Below the pieces are notes generated by a model, which saw only the letters and a list, made by a program, of their open reading frames with translations, had not been told where the DNA came from and made no database searches. The translations under genes were made by a program, and so were the position numbers. Shown in pieces: positions 8,474 through 16,898 of a stretch of DNA of 64,000 bases. Positions within the stretch are counted from its first letter, which is position 1. Each line of letters begins with the position of its first letter. Origin of the DNA: Chryseobacterium phosphatilyticum (lineage in GTDB: Bacteria > Bacteroidota > Bacteroidia > Flavobacteriales > Weeksellaceae); NCBI RefSeq assembly GCF_002899825.2, contig NZ_PPED02000006.1, positions 124,001 to 188,000 of the forward strand. The letters run 5' to 3'.

Positions 8474-10654
8474 TTACTTCTCTGTATTTTTTTGTTTGGG
8501 TTGATAATCCGGATGTCCAAGTTGCCATAATGCAAACGCAAACATTTCTCCTATATTCGAATAACGCTGCGCTACAGGTACATTACCTGCATGCCCACCT
8601 TCAAAATCTATTTTAAGCAATATCGGATTAATAGAAGCGGTACTAGTCATTAATTTAGCCGCATATTTTACAGGTTCCCATACAGCGACTCTCTGATCAT
8701 TTATTCCACCTGTTATAAAGGTAGCAGGATATCTGGTTCCCTTTTTAATGTGTTGGTAGGAGTCCATCTCGAGTAATGCTTTAAATTCCTTAGGATCTTT
8801 TATTGTTCCAAATTCTTTTGGCTGAGCATTAGGAGTTGTTTCATCTCTAAGTGGATTCATAACCCCTACTTCGGCAATAACAGCTTTAAACAAATCAGGT
8901 CTTTCGGTCATAGCTCTCCCCACTGTAATCCCTCCTGCGCTAGCACCCCAAATTGCCACTTTATCTTTTGTAGTATACTTTTCTTTTATTAAATATTCAG
9001 TACAGTCAATCAGATCTTTCCATGTATTGGGTTTTGTTTCTTTTAAACCAGCTAAGCGCCATTTTTCTCCTTTTTCTCCACCACCTCTTACATGGGCTAC
9101 TGCAACCATTCCTCCCTGGTTCACCCACAATAAATAAGTAGTAGAAAAAAATGGGTTTATCGAAATCCCGTATGATCCATAACTATCAATCAATACCCTA
9201 TTATCCCCATTTCTCTTAAGATTTTTATTGTAAATTAAAGAAACCGGAATTTCTTCTCCATCTTTTCCTTTTACCGTAATTTCTTTGACAACAATATTTT
9301 CAAATTCAGGATATTTTGCGACTGGAGCCAAGTTTTCAGGATTAAATGTATTGGTTTTTACATCATATCTGAAACGTTGGCCTTCATTAGCCCAACCAGC
9401 ACAAGTTATCCAGATACCAGAAGAATTTTCTCCCTCAGATTGCAAATTAACACTTCCTGACACATAAGGAAGTTGAATAGGAATATCTTTTTCATCCTTG
9501 TACAGGTATAATTTTGCTTCTACCCCATTTTTAGTGGTGGTATAATAGATCCCATCTTTTGTAATTCTGTAACTTTTAATAAACTCATCTTTTTTCTCGG
9601 GAACAAGAATTTCCGGGCGTTTAAAGTTGGGATTATTAATACTTGTTTTGCATAGTTGGTTAAAGGACGTGTTAAATGACGATAAAAAAACTACCTGATC
9701 TCCCCATAAATCCAGATTCTTTACTTTATCACTAGGATCATAGAATGGTTTCCAATTTTTCTTACCGTTTAATAAATCGTTTTTACTGATAATGAATGTT
9801 TTTCTATAGCTTTCATAATCGACTAACATGGCTACATAGTATTGATCCTCTCTATCAATATCCACGATCATGGGAAAATGTTCCTCGGTAATATTTAGAT
9901 CAGGATTATTTTTAGCAGAAAATACATCATTTATCTTTTTCGGATCTGTTCCGATTTTATATAAAACTGTTCGCGTGTTTTTATAGAAATCCAGGGATTT
10001 AGAATCCGTAGTAGGATAATAAAGATAGAAGAAACCACTATTGTCATCTAACCATTTTACTCCCCCTCCACTTACTGGCTCAATCTGACCAATAACTTCA
10101 GGATAAATATATTTTTTATTCACATCAAGAACAATGACTTCTGCTAATTCTTGTCCTTTTTCCGCCATTGAGATGGCAACCTTACTTCCATCCCAGCTTG
10201 GATTTATATAATTAATTACAAATTCATGATTTGTTTTTTCATTATTTCTATAGCTGCTGGGATCATACAGTAATTCTTCTTTTCCTGATAGCCCTTCTCT
10301 GGAATACAGCTTTGCTACTTTTTCAGTGTCGTTTTTTTTTAAATAAAAATACTTATCATTACTTGCCATTTTCAGGTTAGTCAAAGAATAACCTTGCCTT
10401 TTATCAAATTCAAGCCTTTTGTCTAAATAATAATTTTTGTTGGGAATCTGGTCTAAAATAGAATTTGTGTATGCAGTCTGAGACTTCATCCAATTAATAG
10501 TATTTGTATCATCCAGGTTTTCAAGATTTCTATAATCGTCAGAAATTTTAACTCCAAAATATTCATCTGTAGCAGGAACTGATGGTGGCAAATTTGTTTT
10601 TTGAGCATGAAAGAGGAAAGAAGAAAAGCAAGTAATGATAAATAAGGGCCTCAT
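8474..10654 (-). CDS. Prolyl oligopeptidase family serine peptidase (S9), secreted
   Basis: 726 residues with an N-terminal signal peptide (MRPLFIITCFSSFLFHAQ), then a seven-bladed propeller region (about 70-420) and an alpha/beta-hydrolase domain. The catalytic triad is readable: Ser572 in IWGASAGG, Asp653 in GGINDQRV and His688 in FEGGHAG. S9A enzymes cut after proline in short peptides. The gene lies 11 bp after a RiPP precursor and 1 bp before the LanB gene. It may therefore be the leader- or product-trimming protease of the cluster, as a prolyl oligopeptidase (FlaP) is for some class III lanthipeptides; here its signal peptide would place it outside the cytoplasm. A general peptide-degrading role is the alternative. 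Confidence 0.9.
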   Translation of the reverse strand: MRPLFIITCFSSFLFHAQKTNLPPSVPATDEYFGVKISDDYRNLENLDDTNTINWMKSQTAYTNSILDQIPNKNYYLDKRLEFDKRQGYSLTNLKMASNDKYFYLKKNDTEKVAKLYSREGLSGKEELLYDPSSYRNNEKTNHEFVINYINPSWDGSKVAISMAEKGQELAEVIVLDVNKKYIYPEVIGQIEPVSGGGVKWLDDNSGFFYLYYPTTDSKSLDFYKNTRTVLYKIGTDPKKINDVFSAKNNPDLNITEEHFPMIVDIDREDQYYVAMLVDYESYRKTFIISKNDLLNGKKNWKPFYDPSDKVKNLDLWGDQVVFLSSFNTSFNQLCKTSINNPNFKRPEILVPEKKDEFIKSYRITKDGIYYTTTKNGVEAKLYLYKDEKDIPIQLPYVSGSVNLQSEGENSSGIWITCAGWANEGQRFRYDVKTNTFNPENLAPVAKYPEFENIVVKEITVKGKDGEEIPVSLIYNKNLKRNGDNRVLIDSYGSYGISINPFFSTTYLLWVNQGGMVAVAHVRGGGEKGEKWRLAGLKETKPNTWKDLIDCTEYLIKEKYTTKDKVAIWGASAGGITVGRAMTERPDLFKAVIAEVGVMNPLRDETTPNAQPKEFGTIKDPKEFKALLEMDSYQHIKKGTRYPATFITGGINDQRVAVWEPVKYAAKLMTSTASINPILLKIDFEGGHAGNVPVAQRYSNIGEMFAFALWQLGHPDYQPKQKNTEK

Positions 10655-10665
10655 AAATAAGTCAG

Positions 10666-10851
10666 TTATTTTACATGAGTATTTCTTAAAGGAGTTGGCG
10701 TCTGATCGTCATCACCATCATTATCAATAACCATACTACCATTATTACCTAAATTCAATCCCCCTTTAATAACTTTCATATCGTTAATTTTCATAATTTG
10801 TAGTTTCTTCAACGATAATTTTTTTTCTTGTTTAACTGATTTTTTCATCAA
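10666..10851 (-). CDS. RiPP precursor peptide, double-glycine leader, cysteine-free core
   Basis: 61 residues. The lysine/leucine-rich leader KKLSLKKLQIMKINDMKVIKGG ends in Gly30-Gly31 (shown in parts: KKLSLKKLQIMKIN, DMKVIKGG) and matches the Bacteroidota natural-product-precursor leader that accompanies LanB genes. The predicted core (residues 32-61) begins LNLGNNGSMVIDNDGDDD and ends TPTPLRNTHVK. It has one Ser and three Thr as dehydration targets but no Cys, so lanthionine rings cannot form within it. First gene of the LanB operon. The first ATG is used; the second (10848) is equally possible. Confidence 0.82.
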   Translation of the reverse strand: MMKKSVKQEKKLSLKKLQIMKINDMKVIKGGLNLGNNGSMVIDNDGDDDQTPTPLRNTHVK

Positions 10852-10918
10852 AATTTATTTAAAAGTTTAACACAAATAAAAGAATATTTTTCAAATTAAC
10901 AATAAAAACAATCTACGA

Positions 10919-10928
10919 ATTTATAAAT
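10919..10928. promoter_or_regulatory. Palindrome ATTTATAAAT, possible operator upstream of AraC-type gene
   Basis: The 10-bp palindrome lies in the divergent 200-bp region between the LanB-operon precursor and the AraC-type regulator. The same word recurs in phased array upstream of the TonB-receptor-like gene at 12833-12894. In AT-rich DNA single copies arise by chance, so this site alone is weak. Confidence 0.25.
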
Positions 10929-11026
10929 CAATACCATATGACATACAACACAAAGTACTGAAAAAAAGACAGTTAAATGTATTTATATTGATTTTCAACT
11001 TAGTAGTTTTTTGATTAAGAAAAATG

Positions 11027-11034
11027 TAAATTTG
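11027..11034 (+). promoter_or_regulatory. -7 promoter element TAAATTTG of the AraC-type gene
   Basis: Matches the Bacteroidota -7 consensus TAnnTTTG, 17 bp before the ATG at 11052. No TTG lies at the usual 17-23 bp upstream, so the promoter may depend on an activator or be weak. Confidence 0.45.
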
Positions 11035-11051
11035 TACTGTATTGAAAAAAA

Positions 11052-12776
11052 ATGATGAAGTTAATATTTATAATTTTATTACTGCTGGGTAGCTTTGCAA
11101 ATGCTCAAACAAAAATAGTTGATTCTTTAGGTGAGTTTACTTATTCACAACTGAAGAGTAAATTTGATGATTATTATAATAATGATAAAGTTTCTGAATC
11201 TAAAAAAATTGCCAGATATTATTTAAAGAAAGCAAAAAAAGAAAAAAATACTGTTCAGATAGCGGAAGGGTATACTCTCATGCATTTTAATGAGAGTTTC
11301 TCAACAGCCTTAAAATACATTGACAGTATATCTATGGTTACAAAAAATGTTAAAGGAAGTTACTATATTTCTACCGTATACAGACTAAAAGGAAATCAAT
11401 ACTACAAATATGATCAATTAAAAGCAGCACTGGACAATTACATTTTAAGCTTAAAATATGCAAAAGAGCAAAAAGATGAAAAACTAATTGCCTATACAAA
11501 CCTAAATATTGCTTATATCAATAGCTATATTGGTAGAAACGCTGAGGCGGCTAAAATTTTCAGGTATTATTATAATAAAAAAGATTTTCTTGAGTCAGAA
11601 CATAATCAAAACAGAGTAAACCTTATTAACTGCTATATTGAAATTAACAAACTAGATTCTGCAAATATATTGATTCAACAGGGATTAAAGTATTCATTTG
11701 AAAACAAAAATAAATATAGCATTAGTCAATATCAATACTTATCCGGGCTTTATCATTTAAAACAAAAAGAATATAAGATTGCACTCGATGGACTATTAAA
11801 AGCGTATGATTATTTTTCGGGAATAAAAGATAATAATGAAAACTATGCATTATATCATATAGGTAATTCATATAATGGATTAGGAGACAAGAAAAAAGCG
11901 GTACAATATTTTGCTAAGTTAGATTCTAATATACAGAACACTAACATTACCTTCCCTGAGCTCCGCGAGACCTACACCTATCTCATAGATTATTATAAAG
12001 AAAAAAATGATAAAGAAAAACAACTATATTATATTGACCGTTTTCTAAAAGTTGATAAAAAACTTGATGAACAGTTCCGCTATTTATCTACAGAACTACC
12101 AAAAAAATACGATACCCCCAACCTTCTGCAGGAAAAAGAAGATATCATCACAGATTTAAAAAACAGAAAGACATTTTTATATGTTTCCATTAGTATTTTA
12201 GTCCTCTCACTTGTATTGCTTGCAATGTTTTATTATAAAACAAAAAAAGCTGAAAAAAAACATCGAAAAATTGCTCAGGATCTAATCCATTTGATTGAAA
12301 AAAGAAACCTGGAAGCAGCTCCTGTTACAATTACAAGTGAAGATGAGATCAATGTGCCGGAAGTGTTTGCAAAAGCTGAAATCACTGAAAATAAAATAAT
12401 CAAAACTGTTCCTGAAGATGTTGCTCAATCGATCTTAAAAGCTTTAGACCTGTTTGAGAGTAAACTGCAGTTTTTAAAAAATGGTATTACATTAGCCAGT
12501 TTAGCAAAAAGTATAAAAACCAATACTGCTTATCTATCTGAAATTATTAATAATCACAAAGGAAAAAATTTCACTGCTTATCTTAATGATCTTCGTATTG
12601 ACTACGTGTTGGATCTACTTGTAAAAGATAAAAAGTTTAGATCTTACAAATTACCAGCTATTGCAGAAGAAATAGGTTACAATAATGTACAGGCATTTTC
12701 TATTGCATTTAAGAAAAAGACAGGAATTACCCCTTCTATTTATATCAAAGAAATTGAGAAATCAATTATTCAGTAA
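11052..12776 (+). CDS. TPR sensor with C-terminal AraC-type DNA-binding domain
   Basis: 574 residues. A signal peptide (cleavage after FANAQ, about residue 19) is followed by tetratricopeptide-like helices to about residue 345. A single transmembrane helix (about 372-393, FLYVSISILVLSLVLLAMF) and an AraC/XylS helix-turn-helix domain at about 455-570 follow (ITLASLAKSIKTNTAYLSEI ... NNVQAFSIAFKKKTGITPS). The topology places the TPR part in the periplasm and the DNA-binding part in the cytoplasm, a common Flavobacteriia layout. It sits between two RiPP clusters, divergent from the LanB operon and just upstream of the TonB-receptor-like gene, so it probably regulates one or both. The signal sensed is unknown. 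Confidence 0.9.
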   Translation: MMKLIFIILLLLGSFANAQTKIVDSLGEFTYSQLKSKFDDYYNNDKVSESKKIARYYLKKAKKEKNTVQIAEGYTLMHFNESFSTALKYIDSISMVTKNVKGSYYISTVYRLKGNQYYKYDQLKAALDNYILSLKYAKEQKDEKLIAYTNLNIAYINSYIGRNAEAAKIFRYYYNKKDFLESEHNQNRVNLINCYIEINKLDSANILIQQGLKYSFENKNKYSISQYQYLSGLYHLKQKEYKIALDGLLKAYDYFSGIKDNNENYALYHIGNSYNGLGDKKKAVQYFAKLDSNIQNTNITFPELRETYTYLIDYYKEKNDKEKQLYYIDRFLKVDKKLDEQFRYLSTELPKKYDTPNLLQEKEDIITDLKNRKTFLYVSISILVLSLVLLAMFYYKTKKAEKKHRKIAQDLIHLIEKRNLEAAPVTITSEDEINVPEVFAKAEITENKIIKTVPEDVAQSILKALDLFESKLQFLKNGITLASLAKSIKTNTAYLSEIINNHKGKNFTAYLNDLRIDYVLDLLVKDKKFRSYKLPAIAEEIGYNNVQAFSIAFKKKTGITPSIYIKEIEKSIIQ

Positions 12777-12832
12777 ATTTATTTTTTGTAGCACTATAAA
12801 AAACTCCCTTTCAAGCACTTACTTCTTTCAAT

Positions 12833-12894
12833 TTTTATAAATTCAAATACTGAATTTATAAATATGTTATCGTATTTACTCTAAATTTATAAAT
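12833..12894. promoter_or_regulatory. Three phased ATTTATAAAT-like palindromes upstream of the receptor promoter
   Basis: TTTTATAAAT (12833-12842), ATTTATAAAT (12854-12863) and ATTTATAAAT (12885-12894) have centres 21 and 31 bp apart, close to two and three helical turns. They sit just upstream of a predicted promoter at 12910-12940. This spacing suits a protein binding repeatedly on one face of the DNA; the neighbouring AraC-type protein is the obvious candidate. Confidence 0.35.
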
Positions 12895-12909
12895 CCAGAT
12901 AGACTTTTC

Positions 12910-12940
12910 TTGTTTTATCGCCACAGCACCTGCATCTTTG
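12910..12940 (+). promoter_or_regulatory. Promoter of TonB-receptor-like gene (TTG-N20-CATCTTTG)
   Basis: TTG at 12910-12912 and CATCTTTG at 12933-12940, one base from the TAnnTTTG consensus, with a spacing of 20 bp inside the 17-23 bp range known for Flavobacteriia. The start codon follows 62 bp later. Confidence 0.5.
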
Positions 12941-13002
12941 CTACAGATAAACAACCAAATAATTATTTTTAAGTTTATCAATATTTATAACAAAATTTAG
13001 AA

Positions 13003-15174
13003 ATGAAAAAAGTATTTTCCTTATTAAGTATCACATGTACGGTCTTCGTTTTCTCGCAAGAGAAGAAGAATGATTCTGTGGGGAAATTACTGGAAAAGGA
13101 AATACAGGAAATTGAAATAACAGCCAGAAGAAAACTTGTAGAAAGAAAAATCGACCGATTGGTGTTTAATGTTGAAAACTCTACCGCTGCATCAGGTGGA
13201 GATGCAATGGACGCATTAAGAGTTACCCCGGGAGTAAAAGTAATCAATGAGAAAATTTCTATTATTGGCAAAAGTGGAATTTCAGTCATGATAGATGACA
13301 GGCTCATGCAGCTTTCCGGAGATGATCTAGCTAACTTGTTAAAGACAATTCCGTCAGATCAAATTAAAAATATAGAGGTAATAACCACCCCACCTGCCAA
13401 ATATGACGCACAAGGAAATGGAGGACTTATTAATATTGTACTGAAAAAAGCTAAAAAGAATAGCTGGAATGCTACGGTGAGATCATCGTACAGGCAATCT
13501 ACCTATCCAACAGGAAACATGGGGGCAGATTTTAGTTTTCAAAAGAATAAAGTATCTATTTTCTCGTCTATCAATACAGGAAATGGAGCCAAGAAAAATA
13601 TAGATAACAATAGCTTTTATTATCCGGAAGAAAAATGGGAAAATGAAAGTCCCCGAAAAGTTGAAAATAAATTTCTGACAGCAAGATTGGGGCTCGACTA
13701 TGAACTCACCAACAAACTATCTGTAGGATTTCAATATTTAGGAAGTTTTTCTGAAATGAATATTAAAGAAAATAATACAGCTTCATATATTTATGATACT
13801 CAGGATGATTTGAAATCATATATTATTTCAAAAGCAAAAAGTAATGAAAAACCCAATCTGAATCAGTTTAATTTTCATACTATTTATAAATTAGATTCTT
13901 TAGGTAAAAAAATATCGTTTGATGTAGATTATTTTTCATTAAGAGATAAAAACACCAGAAATTACAATGGTAATTCATGGAATAACAATAATGTACCACA
14001 ATCATATTTTGCGGCAATAAACAATAATAATCAAGATATTACAAACTACTCAGGAAAAGTAGATGTCGAACTTCCATTAGAATGGGCAAAACTGACATTC
14101 GGAGGGAAAGTTACTCAGTCTAAGACCAATAATAATGTTATTTTTTATGACAACAGTTCCGGAACACCGGTTTTAGATGTCAATCAAACCAATGAATTTG
14201 ATTTTACGGAAAACACACAGGCTTTGTATTTTTCAGCAAATAGAAAATTTAATGAGCAATGGGAAGCCAATGTGGGGCTAAGAGCAGAGAACACACAAAC
14301 AAAAGGGTATTCAAAAGATCTGGATCAGGAAAATAACAATACGTATTTTCAGTTTTTTCCTACCGCCTATCTTGCTTATACCCCCAATGATAAACATTCA
14401 TTTAACGTTACATACAGCAGAAGAATCAACAGACCCAACTATAGCCAGCTAAACCCTTTTAGGATATATGATAATCCCTATTCATATACAGAAGGTAATC
14501 CTTTTCTAAAACCATCATATACAAGTAATTTTGAGTTTATCTATACATATGATAATCTTGAATCCAAAATATATTACTCTTATGAGAAAAATGGTTTTGA
14601 ACAACTGGGTATATTAGATAGTAATACAAAGATCACCCGTTATTTTGTTTTAAACTTTCTTAAAACCTATAATATTGGACTTACAGAAAATATATCATTC
14701 AATCCTGTAAAGTTTTGGACAACCACCAATACATTTGATATTAATTATACCAAATCTACTTCAGACACACCTGTAACATTGGGTTCTCTGAATGGCTGGA
14801 ATACCTACCTTTCTACAGACAATGAATTTTCTCTAAACTCGCAAAAGACATTATCTTTTAATGTAGGATACTGGATAAGCTTTCCAGGGGTAAGCGGAGT
14901 GGATAAAGTTAGTACCAACCAATCCTTATATGCAGGGCTTAAATTTTTAATGTTAGATAAAAAATTACAACTATCCATTATTGCCAATGATATCTTAAAA
15001 ACACAAAAACCTGTTTATACATCTTATTCCAATGGAATAAAATCTACCTACCGTAATTATTATGATACACAATTTTTCACCATATCCCTATCCTATAAAT
15101 TTGGGAACCAGAAACTTAAGGTATCAAAACATAATTTTGGTAATCAGGAAGAAAAAAACAGAACCGGAAAATAA
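13003..15174 (+). CDS. TonB-dependent-receptor-like outer-membrane beta-barrel protein
   Basis: 723 residues. Signal peptide (MKKVFSLLSITCTVFVFSQ), then a plug-like domain (about 30-150) including DALRVTPGVKVI and the sequence PPAKYDAQGNGGLINIVLKK. A long beta-barrel follows, ending in aromatic-rich strands (FFTISLSYKFG) near the C-terminus. It resembles the outer-membrane beta-barrel family proteins of Flavobacteriia related to TonB-dependent receptors. The N-terminal carboxypeptidase-regulatory-like domain common in that group is missing here. A typical TonB box was not identified. Flanked by the AraC-type regulator and the grasp-with-spasm cluster, it may move a peptide or its ligand across the outer membrane; this is inferred from position only. 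Confidence 0.86.
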   Translation: MKKVFSLLSITCTVFVFSQEKKNDSVGKLLEKEIQEIEITARRKLVERKIDRLVFNVENSTAASGGDAMDALRVTPGVKVINEKISIIGKSGISVMIDDRLMQLSGDDLANLLKTIPSDQIKNIEVITTPPAKYDAQGNGGLINIVLKKAKKNSWNATVRSSYRQSTYPTGNMGADFSFQKNKVSIFSSINTGNGAKKNIDNNSFYYPEEKWENESPRKVENKFLTARLGLDYELTNKLSVGFQYLGSFSEMNIKENNTASYIYDTQDDLKSYIISKAKSNEKPNLNQFNFHTIYKLDSLGKKISFDVDYFSLRDKNTRNYNGNSWNNNNVPQSYFAAINNNNQDITNYSGKVDVELPLEWAKLTFGGKVTQSKTNNNVIFYDNSSGTPVLDVNQTNEFDFTENTQALYFSANRKFNEQWEANVGLRAENTQTKGYSKDLDQENNNTYFQFFPTAYLAYTPNDKHSFNVTYSRRINRPNYSQLNPFRIYDNPYSYTEGNPFLKPSYTSNFEFIYTYDNLESKIYYSYEKNGFEQLGILDSNTKITRYFVLNFLKTYNIGLTENISFNPVKFWTTTNTFDINYTKSTSDTPVTLGSLNGWNTYLSTDNEFSLNSQKTLSFNVGYWISFPGVSGVDKVSTNQSLYAGLKFLMLDKKLQLSIIANDILKTQKPVYTSYSNGIKSTYRNYYDTQFFTISLSYKFGNQKLKVSKHNFGNQEEKNRTGK

Positions 15175-15187
15175 ACTTTGAATTATT

Positions 15188-15214
15188 CTTTTTGTATGTG
15201 TACAGTACAAAAAG
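15188..15214. terminator. Perfect 9-bp inverted repeat after the receptor gene
   Basis: CTTTTTGTA and TACAAAAAG flank a 9-base loop, 14 bp after the receptor stop codon. The stem is AT-rich, so it may be a weak terminator or an operator in front of the precursor gene rather than a strong stop. Confidence 0.4.
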
Positions 15215-15304
15215 GCCATAATAAATCGCTAGCTAGCAAAACACCCTTGTCAGGGATTGTATGACAAAAAAATAAAATTATTAATCCAACTAAAATTAAT
15301 TAAA

Positions 15305-15463
15305 ATGAAATTAGCAAATTTAAACACAGTTAAACCATTAGATCTTAAAACTATTAAACTTGTATCTGGAGGATATCAGGTAGAAACTGGCCTTGAAATC
15401 GCAGAAGGCTCTAAGAAAAGAGATGTAGAGTCTACATCAAACGATTCTTTGAAGAGAGACTAA
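15305..15463 (+). CDS. Grasp-with-spasm precursor peptide 1
   Basis: 52 residues from the ATG at 15305; an upstream in-frame ATG at 15257 would add 16 residues unlike a leader. The leader has leucine/lysine repeats and ends in Gly22-Gly23 (KLVSGG). The core (24-52) is rich in Ser/Thr and Asp/Glu and contains KKRDVESTSNDSLKRD. Graspetide-type ATP-grasp enzymes join Ser/Thr or Lys side chains to Asp/Glu side chains, and both partners are abundant here. Followed by a terminator-like hairpin, then a second precursor, then the ATP-grasp gene. Confidence 0.82.
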   Translation: MKLANLNTVKPLDLKTIKLVSGGYQVETGLEIAEGSKKRDVESTSNDSLKRD

Positions 15464-15475
15464 TATAAGGAATAT

Positions 15476-15515
15476 CCGTATACTGTCAGGCTTTTACTGA
15501 CGGTATACGGTTTTC
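15476..15515 (+). terminator. Strong hairpin plus T-run between the two precursor genes
   Basis: CCGTATACTGTCAG (15476-15489) pairs with CTGACGGTATACGG (15497-15510) with one wobble position and is followed by TTTTCT. Placed 12 bp after precursor 1, it would terminate part of the transcripts. This gives more precursor than enzyme mRNA if the operon is read from one promoter. Confidence 0.7.
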
Positions 15516-15557
15516 TAACTATATCAGTTATACAATAACTTTCAAACACCAAAAAAA

Positions 15558-15728
15558 ATGACACCAAATAAATCTAAAATTAAATTAACAACTCTGAAAA
15601 CAGTCAAGTCATTAAATAAAAAAGCGATGACTCTTACGTTTGGAGGAACTCTTTCACTAGACATTCACAGTACCGGAAGAGACAGCCAGGCACGGGATAT
15701 AGAATCTCACTGGAGTGACAATATGTAA
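15558..15728 (+). CDS. Grasp-with-spasm precursor peptide 2 (short)
   Basis: 56 residues. The leader is Lys/Thr/Leu-rich with a double glycine at 29-30 (LTFGG). The core (31-56) has the segment QARDIESHWSDNM, which parallels KKRDVESTSND of precursor 1: the shared pattern is [KA]RD[VI]ES followed by a second acidic residue. The shared pattern, size and position 95 bp downstream of precursor 1 support a real gene. It ends 134 bp before the ATP-grasp gene. Confidence 0.75.
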   Translation: MTPNKSKIKLTTLKTVKSLNKKAMTLTFGGTLSLDIHSTGRDSQARDIESHWSDNM

Positions 15729-15862
15729 CGAATAAGCTTCTGTATAAGGCATATTTTACATGATCAAATAATAACATGAGAATTTATTAAATATTCAAAA
15801 TTGCCATACAAAGAGTCTGAACGTATTATCTCAAAATAACCTCATCCCCCTAAAATCAAAAA

Positions 15863-16894
15863 ATGATACTTATATTATCTTATGACTGGTATGAACAGGG
15901 GACAGACCCTGTAATAGACTGGCTTATCTACCAAAAAGCAGACTTCGCAAAAATTACAATCAATGATCTGGTTAACAGAACAACCAATACCAGATTGGAT
16001 ATCAATACCGGAGAAATATGGATCAATGGAATTGAAATAAGCCATAAAGTAAATGTAATATGGTTCAGGAGGTTTGAGCATGACGTTCCTTTCAATTTTT
16101 CTAAAGAAACTGATGATCCATTATTAAAACAAGCCGATTATGAATTACAATTCGAAATCCGGGAGCTTATGCAGTTCCTTTTTCAACGGTTTAAGAAAAA
16201 AGTATGGATGCCACACTACCTGGGAATAAATGCCAATAAGCTGGATCATATTTATCTTGCTAAAAAAAGAGGAGTAAAGATGCCTGAAACAATCCTTTGT
16301 AACAACAAAGCAGATTTGTTATCGTTTTATGAGCAGCAGCAAAATGGCATTATCATGAAGCCCATAAGGCACAGTGGATATTTTACAAAAGGAGAAAAAA
16401 CATTTTCTATCTATACCAATTCTGTAAAAAAGAATTTTATTGAAACCTTACCGGAGTATTTTACTGCAACTCTCTTTCAACAAAAAGTCGACTCCAAAAT
16501 GGAAATAAGAGTCTTCTATCTTGATGGCAGTTTTTATGCGACGGCAATTATTATAACCAAAGATAACGAAGAAACTGACGTGAAATTGAGCTTCGGAACA
16601 GATAATATCAACTGGATACCTTATGAACTACCACAAGAATACAAGTTACAACTCCATGATTTTTTCCAAAGTTTACATTTAAATACCTGCTCTTTTGATG
16701 TTATACTAACTCATAATAATGAATATATTTTACTGGATATAAATCCGGCCGGACAATACACTGCCCCTGGTAATAAATGTAATTATAAAATTGAACAAAA
16801 AATTGCCAATTGGCTCGTTGAACATGATGAAAAAGAAAGAGAAATCCACCATATTCAGCAAAAAAACGCTGAAGGAGCTGCCTTTAACCTATAG
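15863..16894 (+). CDS. gwsG: ATP-grasp peptide maturase of grasp-with-spasm type
   Basis: 343 residues. The N-terminal pre-ATP-grasp region (ILILSYDWYEQGTDPVIDWL ... VIWFRRF) and the C-terminal metal/ATP-binding segment CSFDVILT...YILLDINPAGQ match the MvdC/MvdD-like graspetide ligase group. Such enzymes use ATP to form ester or amide side-chain links in a precursor peptide. Adjacent precursors with double-Gly leaders, a SPASM-type partner and a C39 exporter identify the grasp-with-spasm system. The symbol follows usage for this system and is less certain than the family assignment. Confidence 0.88.
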   Translation: MILILSYDWYEQGTDPVIDWLIYQKADFAKITINDLVNRTTNTRLDINTGEIWINGIEISHKVNVIWFRRFEHDVPFNFSKETDDPLLKQADYELQFEIRELMQFLFQRFKKKVWMPHYLGINANKLDHIYLAKKRGVKMPETILCNNKADLLSFYEQQQNGIIMKPIRHSGYFTKGEKTFSIYTNSVKKNFIETLPEYFTATLFQQKVDSKMEIRVFYLDGSFYATAIIITKDNEETDVKLSFGTDNINWIPYELPQEYKLQLHDFFQSLHLNTCSFDVILTHNNEYILLDINPAGQYTAPGNKCNYKIEQKIANWLVEHDEKEREIHHIQQKNAEGAAFNL

Positions 16895-16898
16895 ACTG

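Noticed and set aside
8473..8541. Longer LanB N-terminus starting at 8541
   Set aside because: It would overlap the peptidase gene by 68 bp, and the family-like N-terminus starts at 8472, one base after the peptidase stop.
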